Of a DNA stretch of 64,000 nucleotides, positions 16,691 through 26,000 are shown piece by piece. The stretch spans positions 62,001 through 126,000 of the forward strand of contig JAFUDX010000002.1 of the NCBI GenBank assembly GCA_017464425.1, written 5' to 3'. The notes under the pieces were generated by a model. That model saw only the letters and a list, made by a program, of their open reading frames with translations, ran no database searches and was not told the origin of the DNA. Source of the DNA: Treponema sp. (GTDB lineage: Bacteria > Spirochaetota > Spirochaetia > Treponematales > Treponemataceae). Position numbers and translations under genes: made by a program. The stretch's first letter is position 1, and each line of letters opens with the position of its first letter.

Positions 16691-17860
16691 TTATTCTTTT
16701 TTGATTGTATATTCAAAGCGAGCCGTTCCGTCGTAAGAAGCGGATTGAAATCGCCAGCGGGAAATTTGTTCGCGGATTTCTAGTGTGACGAGCGGGGGCA
16801 GAATATCGGGCGAGATTTTTACGCTCGTGACGGGAACATTGCCGCTTGCAAGCACCGTAAATGAAACCGTGAGCCGTTTTGTGCTGTCAATCAATGCCGA
16901 TGCTTCTTTTGAAAGGATGATTTTTGGCTCGGCTGGCTCCAAAAGGACTCGCGGCGTGCCGTCAGACATTTCAAGCGACACTTTGCCGTCAGAAGATTTT
17001 CCCGTATTTGCCGTAACCGAAGAAGAAACGCCGTTGGAAGATGAAGAATATGCCTTTGCCGAGACCGCGCCTTGCAATGCCGCCGTTGTTGCGGAACTTG
17101 CAGAACTGTTTGAAGAAGATTTTGATGTAGTTGATTTTGATGATGTTGCCGTTGAAGCCGAATTTGAAGAAGAAGCCGCGCTCCCCGAAAACGCATTCTG
17201 ATTCGTGTTTGGTGACGGTGTGTTTTTTGCGACTTGGCTTGAACTGCTAGAAGAAGATGAATTTCCTTCCATTTCGTCAAATTGTGACCAATCGAATTCT
17301 TGTTTTTTTGGCTTTTTCGCCTGCTGTTGTTCAGCCAAAAGTTCGTCCATGCTCTTTTGAAGCACTTGCTCAGCGGGCTTGGGCTGTTCGACAGGCTTTG
17401 TTTCTGCCTTTTTTGTCGCGGCAGGCGTTGTTTTTGCCGTTTCCGCTTTTTTGGGTTCGGACTTCGCCTTTGCTTCGTTTTTTTTCGGCTCGGCTGGGGA
17501 TTTTAAGGGGCTTTGCCCCTTAGGAGAAGGGGTAGCGGAAGACGCCGTAGGCGGCTGGAGTGAGGGGGAGACTTCCCCCTTTTGAGTATTATCTTTCACA
17601 TTTTGAACATCTTTCGCCTGTGAAGTTGCACTTTCCTGCTCAGAATTTTTTAGCTGCTCACTGCTCTCTGCTAACTGCTCACTTTGTTTCCTCTGCTCGC
17701 TTTCCATTTTCTGCGGTGCATCGAGGCGAATTTTTATCGTCTTATACTGCTTGGGCGCAAACAGAATCGCTGAAAAATAAAAAAAGAGAAAAATCAAAAT
17801 CCAGACGGCAATCGTGCCAAAAAATCCTGCGATTGCGGGCTTTTGCTGAACTTCGGTCAT
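16691..17860 (-). CDS. tonB: TonB-like energy transducer
   Basis: 389 residues: one N-terminal transmembrane anchor (about 10-32, GTIAVWILIFLFFYFSAILF), a long Pro/Lys/Ser/Gln-rich periplasm-spanning linker, and a C-terminal TonB domain (about 300-389, ending RWRFQSASYDGTARFEYTIKK). It would carry proton-motive energy from ExbBD to outer-membrane transporters. The ATG overlaps the exbD stop by 4 nt (ATGA), so the three genes form one operon. The linker contains two repeat elements (17524-17583 and 17653-17684) that recur in carB, so it may have grown by insertion. Confidence 0.8.
   Translation of the reverse strand: MTEVQQKPAIAGFFGTIAVWILIFLFFYFSAILFAPKQYKTIKIRLDAPQKMESEQRKQSEQLAESSEQLKNSEQESATSQAKDVQNVKDNTQKGEVSPSLQPPTASSATPSPKGQSPLKSPAEPKKNEAKAKSEPKKAETAKTTPAATKKAETKPVEQPKPAEQVLQKSMDELLAEQQQAKKPKKQEFDWSQFDEMEGNSSSSSSSSQVAKNTPSPNTNQNAFSGSAASSSNSASTATSSKSTTSKSSSNSSASSATTAALQGAVSAKAYSSSSNGVSSSVTANTGKSSDGKVSLEMSDGTPRVLLEPAEPKIILSKEASALIDSTKRLTVSFTVLASGNVPVTSVKISPDILPPLVTLEIREQISRWRFQSASYDGTARFEYTIKKE
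17524..17583. repeat. GC-rich repeat inside tonB, shared with carB
   Basis: On the minus strand it reads GGGGGAAGTCTCCCCCTC, then a CCGC-rich hairpin and TTCCGCTACCCC. The copy at 59184-59240 keeps the same blocks with small changes. It encodes GEVSPSLQPPTASSATPSP in TonB. Confidence 0.65.
17653..17684. repeat. GCAGTGAGCAG-type repeat inside tonB
   Basis: Minus strand AGTGAGCAGTTAGCAGAGAG then CAGTGAGCAG. The same repeat family is at 59147-59175 in carB, again next to the GC-rich element and in the same order and orientation relative to it. Confidence 0.6.
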
Positions 17861-18264
17861 TTATCGCTCGTCCTCAAATTGATGCTCACAAAGCCTTCGC
17901 CGCGGAGCACATCGAACACTTTGACGATTGAGCCGTTCGTGACATTTTCATCGGCTTCGAGCGTGACGGGGTATTCTTCTTTTGCCGTGCCTTCCGTGTC
18001 AAATGCCGCCAATTTTTGAGCCAGCGTTGAAAACGAAACTTGCTCGTCGTTGAACCACATTTTTCCGTTTGATTGCATGGTGATTGTGATTCCTGCGATG
18101 TCCGCGCCCTGTGCGGTGGAACTTTCGGGCAGATTCACATTGATTGCAGGCAGAACCGCGAATGTGGTGGAAACGAGAAAGAACAAAATCAGCTGAAACA
18201 CAACATCAATCATCGGCGTGAGGTCAACTGCCACGCCACGCTTTTTTCGATTGGAAACTTTCAT
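17857..18264 (-). CDS. exbD: ExbD/TolR-family biopolymer transport protein
   Basis: 135 residues: a short cytoplasmic N-terminus (MKVSNRKKRG), one transmembrane helix holding the essential proton-path Asp (VDLTPMIDVVFQLILFFLVS), and a periplasmic domain. It works with ExbB as the motor for TonB. The length is typical. It begins 7 nt after exbB and its stop overlaps tonB. Confidence 0.9.
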   Translation of the reverse strand: MKVSNRKKRGVAVDLTPMIDVVFQLILFFLVSTTFAVLPAINVNLPESSTAQGADIAGITITMQSNGKMWFNDEQVSFSTLAQKLAAFDTEGTAKEEYPVTLEADENVTNGSIVKVFDVLRGEGFVSINLRTSDK

Positions 18265-18271
18265 GAAACCT

Positions 18272-18883
18272 CTACAAAACTCGACCTGTGAGTCGCAAAA
18301 TCAACTTTGTGACCGTGCCTTCCATTTCTGTGACCATTTTGTCTGCTCGGCGCGAAAGGTAATTGCTGAAAATGAGCGACGGAATTGCCACAAAAAGACC
18401 TGCCGCCGTGGTCATCAACGCTTCGGAAATGGAACTTGCGAGTACGGCGGGATTTCCCATAGTGCCACCAGAGCCAAGCACGCCAAACGCCTTGATGTTG
18501 CCCGTGACCGTGCCAAAAAGTCCGAGCAATGTGGAAATATTTGCAATCGTGCTGAGCAATGTGAGCCAGTGGTCGAATTGCGGAGCCACCGAGTCGATTT
18601 CGCACTGAACGATTTCGCGCATGTCGTCTTCAGAAAGTTTTCGGCAATCCAACGCTTTGCGCACGACTTTTGCAAGCGGCGTACCTGTCTGAATGCAGAA
18701 CGCGTCGGCAGCCTGAAATTCGCCGTTCGTAAGCGATTCTTCCAGATTTTTGCGTAATTCTTTGTCGCGTTTTTGCACTGAAGAAAAATACACAAGCCGT
18801 TCGATGATGATGTAGGTCGCAAAAAGCCCACAAATCAAAATCGGAATCATCAAGACTCCGCCACTTTTTAGTAAATCTAACAT
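18272..18883 (-). CDS. exbB: ExbB/TolQ/MotA-family proton channel
   Basis: 203 residues with three transmembrane helices: LMIPILICGLFATYIIIERLV near the start, and a pair in the second half (WLTLLSTIANISTLLGLFGTVTGNI and SEALMTTAAGLFVAIPSLIFSNYLS), the conserved ExbB core. ATG 18883 was chosen because GGAGAC lies just upstream; an in-frame ATG at 18922 would add residues encoded by an intergenic repeat. First gene of the exbB-exbD-tonB operon. Confidence 0.9.
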   Translation of the reverse strand: MLDLLKSGGVLMIPILICGLFATYIIIERLVYFSSVQKRDKELRKNLEESLTNGEFQAADAFCIQTGTPLAKVVRKALDCRKLSEDDMREIVQCEIDSVAPQFDHWLTLLSTIANISTLLGLFGTVTGNIKAFGVLGSGGTMGNPAVLASSISEALMTTAAGLFVAIPSLIFSNYLSRRADKMVTEMEGTVTKLILRLTGRVL

Positions 18884-18897
18884 ATATGTCTCCAAAA

Positions 18898-18932
18898 TAG
18901 ATTGCTTTGCTATTGCTCGCAATGACGGCAGT
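18898..18932. repeat. Intergenic repeat of the ATTGCTTCGC...GCAATGACG type
   Basis: AGATTGCTTTGCTATTGCTC then GCAATGACGGC. Elements of this form (a site where GAGCAA pairs with TTGCTC) occur between genes in many phyla. It lies just upstream of exbB and produces a false N-terminal extension of that frame. Confidence 0.5.
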
Positions 18933-19047
18933 TTTTCATCAAGTATATCATATTTAGCTGATTTTGCATAACCTCTTTTACCGCTTCTTTCTTCTCATTC
19001 CTATTTTCTTTTTTATAAATTTTCTTTAAAAATCGCAAAACTTGTTG

Positions 19048-19053
19048 TATAAT
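19048..19053 (+). promoter_or_regulatory. -10 box (TATAAT) of the GGDEF gene, 9 nt before the ATG
   Basis: TATAAT at 19048-19053, with TTTAAA 17 nt upstream as a weak -35. There is no Shine-Dalgarno in the 9 nt before ATG 19063. Confidence 0.5.
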
Positions 19054-19062
19054 GTAAAAATT

Positions 19063-20118
19063 ATGGATACTTTCTTTAAGGAACATACGGTCGAAACGGA
19101 CCCAATCACAGGCGTTTACGCGCAAACAACAATCTCCGCATACGCATCACATTTAATTCAGCAAAAAATTCCTTTTACATTCATTCTTCTTGATGTTGAT
19201 AATTTTACTTACATAAATGATGCGTTTGGTCGCGAAGGTGGAGATAAAGTTCTCTACGATGTGGCAAATACTATTTCAAAAATCATTGGCGAAAAGGGCG
19301 TTCTTGCACGCAATAAAGGCGATGAATTTTCAGTCGTTCTCAGAGAAATCACCACATACGATGAAATTTGGAACATCTGCCACAATATTCTTGTAAAAAT
19401 CAACGAAATCGCGCTTCCCGAAATTGGCAATCAAACGCTCACGGTTACGATTGGTCTTGACCGCTATCCAGAAAATGCAGAAACATACGAAGATGTCATT
19501 TCTTGCGCAGAAAAGGCTTTGTATCGCGGAAAGTCAAAGGGCCGCAACTGCTTTATCATTTATCTTCCAGAAAAACACGCGAATATCGTTCCCAAAAGCG
19601 AAAAGCAAAAGGCAGTCGGTACGCTCAACCTTCACTCAAATGTATTCAAATTCCTTATCACACCGGAAGATCTCAAAACAGGAATTCAGAATTTGTTCAA
19701 TTTCATCAGCTCATATTTTGAAATCGACCATATCTGTATCCAAACCGAAAACCAGCTTTTCTTCCAAAAAATTCATCAGCTTTCAAAAAACAGCGACTTT
19801 ACGCCGATTCCGTACGCACTTATCGAAAAAAGCATCAATAAGCTCACGGGCGTCCTCTATATGAGCGAAACGAAAAACCTGCTCCGTGCAAAGCAAGATG
19901 AACTGTATGCCATCTGCGAAAGCCAGCACATTACGGCAAGTTGTATTGCAGAAATTTCTTATCGAAGCGAGCATTTTGGCTATCTCCGTGTCGATATGAC
20001 GGGCACAGAAAATGAAAGCCGATTGCTCCAATATTCTGACATGGATTTGTTGCTCACGGCTGCAAAGACAATCGCACTGATTTTGCACTATTCTGGCAAA
20101 AAAATTGAAGACTTATAG
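19063..20118 (+). CDS. GGDEF-domain protein with variant KGDEF motif and C-terminal GAF-like region
   Basis: 351 residues. The GGDEF fold spans about residues 10-175 (ILLDVDNFTYINDAFGREGGD, then RNKGDEFSVVL), but the signature is K-G-D-E-F (85-89) instead of GGDEF, and no RxxD inhibitory site precedes it. The metal-binding DVDNF and the catalytic D-E-F are kept, so cyclic-di-GMP synthesis is possible but not certain. The second half (about 195-350) looks like a GAF-type sensor. ATG 19063 follows TATAAT by 9 nt. It is followed 8 nt later by a PilZ-like gene, suggesting a c-di-GMP module. Confidence 0.8.
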   Translation: MDTFFKEHTVETDPITGVYAQTTISAYASHLIQQKIPFTFILLDVDNFTYINDAFGREGGDKVLYDVANTISKIIGEKGVLARNKGDEFSVVLREITTYDEIWNICHNILVKINEIALPEIGNQTLTVTIGLDRYPENAETYEDVISCAEKALYRGKSKGRNCFIIYLPEKHANIVPKSEKQKAVGTLNLHSNVFKFLITPEDLKTGIQNLFNFISSYFEIDHICIQTENQLFFQKIHQLSKNSDFTPIPYALIEKSINKLTGVLYMSETKNLLRAKQDELYAICESQHITASCIAEISYRSEHFGYLRVDMTGTENESRLLQYSDMDLLLTAAKTIALILHYSGKKIEDL

Positions 20119-20126
20119 GAGCGCAC

Positions 20127-21047
20127 ATGGGAACTATCGATAAAGAAGAACAGAATGAGCACATAATCGAAGGACGAAAGACATTTTTTATCGTTCCTGA
20201 TGTCACTCTTCTGCCCGAAACCTATCTCGAAGATTTTATGGCTCGTGGATACGAAACATATATCATTGGTGATGACCGCTATTGCCCGCTCAAAGCAAAA
20301 ATCGAAGTCATTATCGAAACATTTACCGACTCAATTCTTTTCTTCTATATAGATTCCCAAGTAAAAGGCATCAAATGGGAAAAATACATCAAAGCGTTGC
20401 AAGAAAAATATGCCGGGCGGATTCTCATCGGCGTGCTGTATGCAAAGCGTCAGAGCGAAGAAGAAAAGGCCAAACTTGAAAAATATTATCTTTTTGATGT
20501 GGGAATTCAGTGCGGCTGTATTTCGCTTGAATATCAAAAAACAAAAAATTTCGCGCTGATTGACAAAGTTATGTACGCGAATCAGGCATGTGGCCGCCGC
20601 AAAAATATCCGTGCAATTTGTGATACAAAAAGCCGCGTAAGTTTTATATCAAAGCATGGCCAGATGAAAGGCAGTGTTCTCGACATCAGCATGAGCCACT
20701 TTTCTGCGATTTTTGACAGGACGCTTGATATTCAGATGTACGAAAAAGTGCCCAAAATGCTTATAAATATCAACGGACTTCATTTTGCGAGCGATGCGAT
20801 TCTTGTTATGCAGCGTAAAAAAAACGGAGTCATGCTCAATGTATTCGTCTTTTCAAATTCGCTCGGCCAGCAAGGGGTCGAAAGCGATATAGAGCCGCGC
20901 CTGCTCGAACGAATCTATCAAATGACGAGCGACAAGGCCAAATCGCTGATGCGCTATAAATTTGATGAAGCCCGCAAGGATTTAAAGCGGTATATGAGCG
21001 ATGATGATTTGTGGGAAGCTGGGTATACGAGTTATTACGATTTATAA
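20127..21047 (+). CDS. PilZ-like domain protein
   Basis: 306 residues. The N-terminal ~140 residues form an alpha/beta domain with no family I can name (FFIVPDVTLLPETYLEDFMARGYETYIIGDD has a receiver-like look). Around 155-200 is a PilZ-like beta barrel: GRRKNIRA (the R-x3-R c-di-GMP loop) followed by VLDISMSHFS, where the usual D-x-S-x-x-G ends in His instead of Gly. The C-terminal ~60 residues are helical. GGAGC precedes the ATG. Its position right behind the GGDEF gene supports a c-di-GMP effector role. Confidence 0.72.
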   Translation: MGTIDKEEQNEHIIEGRKTFFIVPDVTLLPETYLEDFMARGYETYIIGDDRYCPLKAKIEVIIETFTDSILFFYIDSQVKGIKWEKYIKALQEKYAGRILIGVLYAKRQSEEEKAKLEKYYLFDVGIQCGCISLEYQKTKNFALIDKVMYANQACGRRKNIRAICDTKSRVSFISKHGQMKGSVLDISMSHFSAIFDRTLDIQMYEKVPKMLININGLHFASDAILVMQRKKNGVMLNVFVFSNSLGQQGVESDIEPRLLERIYQMTSDKAKSLMRYKFDEARKDLKRYMSDDDLWEAGYTSYYDL

Positions 21048-21146
21048 CTTTTTTTATGATTTTTGCTCAATTCTACATAAAAAAGATGATATTTTAGATA
21101 TTTTTTTACAAAATATACTTTAATATGTAGGCATGGAGGAAAAACC

Positions 21147-22325
21147 GTGAAAAAATTATTCAAAAAATCACTTTTACTTGCTGTTTCTGCTTTGCTCTCA
21201 TTTTCACTTTTTGCAGAAGGGAGTAAAGAATACGTGAAACAGGAAATCAACGCAAAAGACCGCTGCTTGCCCACATTCTACGAGTCAATCCTTAAAAAAT
21301 GGGAATTCTCAATGGGCTGGAAAGACGGCGCAAATCCCAAAAAATGGAAGCAGGCTGGCTTGGCAAAAGCAAAGGAACTCATCATTCAGAACGAGGACAA
21401 AACGCCGTTTGATATGGTCGTTCTTGAAGAAGAGCAGCGCGAAGGCTACAAAGCTCAAAAAGTCGTGTTCAACATCAGCGCGGAAAGCCGTGTGCTCGCA
21501 TATCTTTTGGTTCCTGACACAGGCAAAAAGCACCCTGCAGCCCTCATGCTCCATGACCACGGCTCAAAATTCACCATCGGTAAAGAAAAAATGGTAAAAC
21601 CGTTCGGCACCACCGAAGAAGACGAGAAAAAACTTGCCGAAGCAGAAAACTGGTCTGCACGCTACTTTGGCGAACAGTTCCCTGGCGACGAGCTTGCAAA
21701 ACGCGGCTATGTCGTTCTTTCATTTGACGCGCTCGGTTGGGGCGACCGCTCAGTGCAGGGCTTCAAAACAGACAGCCAGCAGTCACTCGGCTCAAACCTC
21801 TTTAACATGGGCACGAGTTTCGCAGGAATCATCGCGCAGGAAGATGTACGCGCTGCAAAATTCCTCGCTTCGCTCCCACAGGTCGACAAAAAGGAGGTCG
21901 CGTGTATCGGATTCAGTATGGGTGGTTTCCGCTCTTGGCAGCTTGCAGCCCTTTCTGACGACATTACGGCGGGCGTTGCGGTCTGCTGGTTCGGCACAAT
22001 GAAAGGTCACATCAAAATCGGTGACGGACAGCTCAAAGGAAACTCTGCGTTCAGTATGCTCCACCCAACGATTGCAAAATTCTTGGACTACCCAGATGTC
22101 GCAGGTCTTGCCGCTCCAAAACCGATGTATTTTATCGGCGGTGACGATGACGCGGTAAACCCGACCGAAGGCACAAAAGAAGCGTACGAAAAAGTCCATC
22201 AGATTTGGAAAGCGAACAAAGCCGAAGACAAACTCAAAACGGAGCTTATCGCAGGCGGCGAGCACGCGTATTTGCCAGAACAGCAGCTTTCAAGCTTTGA
22301 ATGGCTTGACGCTCAGTTCAAATAA
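21147..22325 (+). CDS. Secreted alpha/beta-hydrolase (carbohydrate esterase-like)
   Basis: 392 residues with a signal peptide (MKKLFKKSLLLAVSALLSFSLFAE). The catalytic triad is readable: nucleophile Ser in GFSMGG, Asp in GGDDDAV, His in GGEHAY. It resembles the dienelactone-hydrolase/acetylxylan-esterase branch, with DALGWGDRS and an N-terminal helical cap. Next to a pectate lyase and a small secreted protein, it probably removes ester groups from plant polysaccharide, but the substrate is inferred. GGAGG precedes GTG/ATG: the coding start used is GTG 21147. Own promoter upstream. Confidence 0.75.
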   Translation: MKKLFKKSLLLAVSALLSFSLFAEGSKEYVKQEINAKDRCLPTFYESILKKWEFSMGWKDGANPKKWKQAGLAKAKELIIQNEDKTPFDMVVLEEEQREGYKAQKVVFNISAESRVLAYLLVPDTGKKHPAALMLHDHGSKFTIGKEKMVKPFGTTEEDEKKLAEAENWSARYFGEQFPGDELAKRGYVVLSFDALGWGDRSVQGFKTDSQQSLGSNLFNMGTSFAGIIAQEDVRAAKFLASLPQVDKKEVACIGFSMGGFRSWQLAALSDDITAGVAVCWFGTMKGHIKIGDGQLKGNSAFSMLHPTIAKFLDYPDVAGLAAPKPMYFIGGDDDAVNPTEGTKEAYEKVHQIWKANKAEDKLKTELIAGGEHAYLPEQQLSSFEWLDAQFK

Positions 22326-22486
22326 AAGGAATTTACAAAATTACATCGGAAAATTTAAAATATTTGTATGTTTTTTATTTAACCGAAGAATTATAATAAT
22401 ACAAAAGAAATTCTTTTGAATTTTTTGTAACACATGTATTAAAAAAATGTTCTACTATTTAAGAACAGTAAACGGAGGTAATTCCT

Positions 22487-22990
22487 ATGAAAAAAATTCT
22501 TGCTGTGTTGGCAGCTACATTTATGTTCGGAGCTTTCTCTTTTGCAGAAGGCTACATCAACGGTAACGATCTTGAAAAGGGTCAGATTACAACTGAAAAA
22601 CAGGAAGAAGACGGATTCGTTCTTATTGGTTCTGTAGACAAAGCTATGGAAGTCAAAAAATGCGATACCCGTACTGTTGGCGATGATACATTCACTCAGT
22701 GTATTTCTACAAAGGGTTCTGGTTCTGCAAAGAAAATGGAGCGAATCATTACATTCCCAGTAAAAGCTGGCGAAACAGTAAAGATTCTCTGCAACAACTC
22801 TGGCTCAGGCTCTCGCCCGCTTCACTTGGTCAATGTTGATACAGGTGATGAAGTAAAAGTTATCGCAGCAGGTTCTTACAAAGAAGGCGATGTTCATATC
22901 GATTCAACAAAAATCGATGCTGCTGGTACTTACGGTGTTTACAGCACTGCTGGCGGCATGTACATCTACAAAATCGAAATCAGCAAATAA
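22487..22990 (+). CDS. Small secreted protein, possible pectin-binding domain
   Basis: 167 residues with a signal peptide ending SFAEG. The mature ~145 residues form a single beta-sandwich-like domain: it starts with a short FVLIGS strand, has IITFPVKAGETVKILCNNSGSGSRPLHLVN, and ends YGVYSTAGGMYIYKIEIS. This looks like the ancillary domain often attached to spirochaetal and clostridial pectate lyases (a TFPV...AGTYxxxS..G.YIYxIE pattern). It stands alone just before the PL9 lyase. A binding role is inferred. Excellent Shine-Dalgarno (ACGGAGGT). Confidence 0.65.
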   Translation: MKKILAVLAATFMFGAFSFAEGYINGNDLEKGQITTEKQEEDGFVLIGSVDKAMEVKKCDTRTVGDDTFTQCISTKGSGSAKKMERIITFPVKAGETVKILCNNSGSGSRPLHLVNVDTGDEVKVIAAGSYKEGDVHIDSTKIDAAGTYGVYSTAGGMYIYKIEISK

Positions 22991-23024
22991 TTAAAATTCT
23001 GTTATATTTTAACATAATTTGGGA

Positions 23025-23052
23025 GGCAGACTAAAATAAGTCTGCCTTTTTT
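23025..23052 (+). terminator. Intrinsic terminator after the small secreted protein
   Basis: GGCAGAC (23025-23031) pairs with GTCTGCC (23040-23046), then six T. It separates the 22487 gene from the pectate lyase, which has its own extended -10 (TGaTATAAT) at about 23067. Confidence 0.85.
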
Positions 23053-23093
23053 GTGGATATTGTGATATAATAAAAAAAAAGGAGAATTTAAGA

Positions 23094-26000
23094 ATGAAAA
23101 AATCACTCTTGAAACTTTTGTGTGCTTCTGCAATCGCACTTTTTGCTGCAAGCGGTGCTTTTGCACAAAAAAAAGCATGGGCGGAAGTTGCAGCCCCAGC
23201 AATCACAAAGGTTGAACAGTCTGGACCAAACGAAATCAAAGTTTCGTTCAACAGCCTTACATCAAATGACGGTGCAGACAAAGGCACGGTCTCTTTCAAA
23301 TCAGATACAGGTGCTTCTGGAAGCGAGGCATATGGTCGCACTCGAAAAGAAGCAAAAACCGTAACATTCACGGTGTCAAAATCAGGAACATACACTTTTA
23401 CAGTTTATGCAGAGCGCAATGGCGAAAAGGAAAAACACGAGTCTGCTTCTGCCACATTTAAATATGTACTTCCATTGGTAAAAAGTGCCGTTATGGTGCG
23501 AAATCTTGGAAGTGGCAAAATGGAAGTCAAATGGTCTTCAGTTCCAGAGGCAGAAGGCTATGTGCTTTCATACACTGATGCGGCAAACAAAAATGTTGCC
23601 TTGCCACAGACAAAAGATTTAAAGGCGGAAGTTTCACTTCCTGTCGGAACGGTTTCAAATTTTGTCGTAACTGCAATTCGTGGCAGTGACAAAACACCTT
23701 CTGACACCATCAAAAAGACTTCACGCGCAGATCCAGAACGAGTCTGGAACTTCACTGAATTCGGTACATCAACAAACCCAAAGCGCAACAACTTTAAGCT
23801 TCTTGATTCTGACAATCTTAAAGTTCAAGTCAATTCTTGTACCTACGATCCAAAAACAGGCAACATCATCGATAAAGGTGGTAAATTTGAAACATTCTTC
23901 GATGGTATTTCTTTCTACTACACCGAAATTGACCCATACAAAGAGAATTTTGAACTCACTGCAACCGTAACTGTTGATTATCACAACCCGATGGCTGACG
24001 GTCAGGAAGGTTTTGGTCTTTTGGCAATTGACCGCTTGGGAATCGATGGCGAGCCAATGATTATCGCATACAACAACTCGGCTGGCGTTATCACACGAAA
24101 ATACACAACGCATGTAAACGGTGTCAAAAAAGAAATCAAAGACGGTATCGGTTCACGATTCGTCTCTGGAATCACGGACGCAATCATCGCGGAAGGTGAT
24201 GCCGCAATTTCTCAGAAATGTTTGAGCGTGAGCAAGGCATTCAGCTACGATCAGGCTTCGGACGCAATCAAAACAGGCGATGTGTACCGCGTTACGCTCA
24301 AAAAAGACAACACGGGCTACCATGCAATCTACAAGCGTGCAATCGCTTCGGAAGACACGGTTGAAGAATTCATCATGTACGACAACGAGAATGAAAAGCT
24401 CGTTCAGCTCGATAAAGACCACATTTATGTTGGTTTTGCCGCAGCTCGCGGTTGTAACGCTACATTCAGCGATGTCGTTCTTAACATCACGGATCCCAAA
24501 AAAGACCCGCCGGCAATTCCTGAGCCGCCAACATTGGTTCCGCTCACCACTTCAATCGATTGTCCTTCAACCTGGTATGATGCAAAATATCCATTTGTCT
24601 TTACGGCAAATGCAAAGGGTACTATTCATATCGAAGACAATGACGGAAAAGTTCTCGTAAAAGCTGACAAAGTTGAAGCAAATGTTGATTACAAGAAAGT
24701 TCTCAAACTCAAGCTTGACAAAGGTCGTGGCATTACTGACCTTCATGTAACATTTGATCCAGAAGATGGCTGGCGACCTTCTAAAAAAGAAGTCATTGCT
24801 CAGTTCAATTCAGATCCAAAAGTCAATGATTATGAAGAAAATTACAAGGCCGTTACCTACATGCATTCTGTTGCGGTAATTACTTACAAAGGTAATGAGC
24901 TTTATGTATCACAAAACGGAAATATCTTTGGCACAGGCGCAAAAGATTCTCCAATCGACTTGGATTCAGCAATTAAATACGCAAAACCAGGCCAGACATT
25001 GCTTCTTGCAGGCGGACGATACTATCCAACAAAGAGCATTTGGATTGAACGCGGAAACGATGGTACAAAGAAAGCTCGCAAAGTGCTCAAATCAGAAAAT
25101 CCGAACGACCGCGCAATTCTCGACTTCGGTGGCTCAAAAGCAACGGTTACGGCTTTCAACTTGTACGGAAACTACTGGACAATCGAAAATATTGACATCA
25201 CGCGCACGCCAGACGATTGTAAGGCTTTGCAGATTGCAGGCGCATACAACGAAATCCGCATGGTAGACACCTACTTGAACGGCGACACGGGTATTCAGAT
25301 TGCGGGTCGCTCTGCTGAACCTCCAGCAAAATGGCCGCATCATAACCTTATTTATGGTTGTGAATCATTCGGAAACTGTGACCCGGCTCAGAACAATGCT
25401 GACGGCTTCGCTTCAAAACTTACTTCGGGCGAAGGCAATGTGTTCCGAAACTGCGTGGCTCACCACAATGTTGACGACGGCTGGGATTTGTACGCAAAAA
25501 TCGAAACAGGTCCAATCGGTGCGGTATTGCTCGAAAACTGTATCGCGTACAACAACGGTCGAAAGATTGACAATACTGGTAAGGGCGACGGAAACGGATT
25601 CAAACTCGGTGGTGACGGTATTGCGGTCAAACACCTTATCAAGAATTCTATTTCATTCAACAACGACTTGAACGGTATCACAACCAACTCAAATCCTGCG
25701 CTTCTTGTTGAAAATTGTACGCTTTACGGCAACAAAGAAACGAACCTCAACCTCTATGGTAAGGGAGATGCAAAACAGTATCCACGAACCGCAAGTGCAA
25801 AGGGCGTGCTTTCTGCTGCTGGAAACGGTCGCGACAAGTTTGATGATGACAAAGACCCAGATATGCGCAAACGCTTGGCTGATGACTCTAACTTCTTCTA
25901 TGACGGAGCACAGCCAATCAACAAGAGTGGCGTAAAACTCGGTAAAGATGCATTTGTGAGCGTTGACTTTGAGAACATCGCAAACGGTCTCAAAGAAGAC

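Noticed and set aside
18272..18922. Longer ExbB starting at 18922
   Set aside because: The extra residues are encoded by an intergenic repeat and the internal ATG 18883 has the Shine-Dalgarno.
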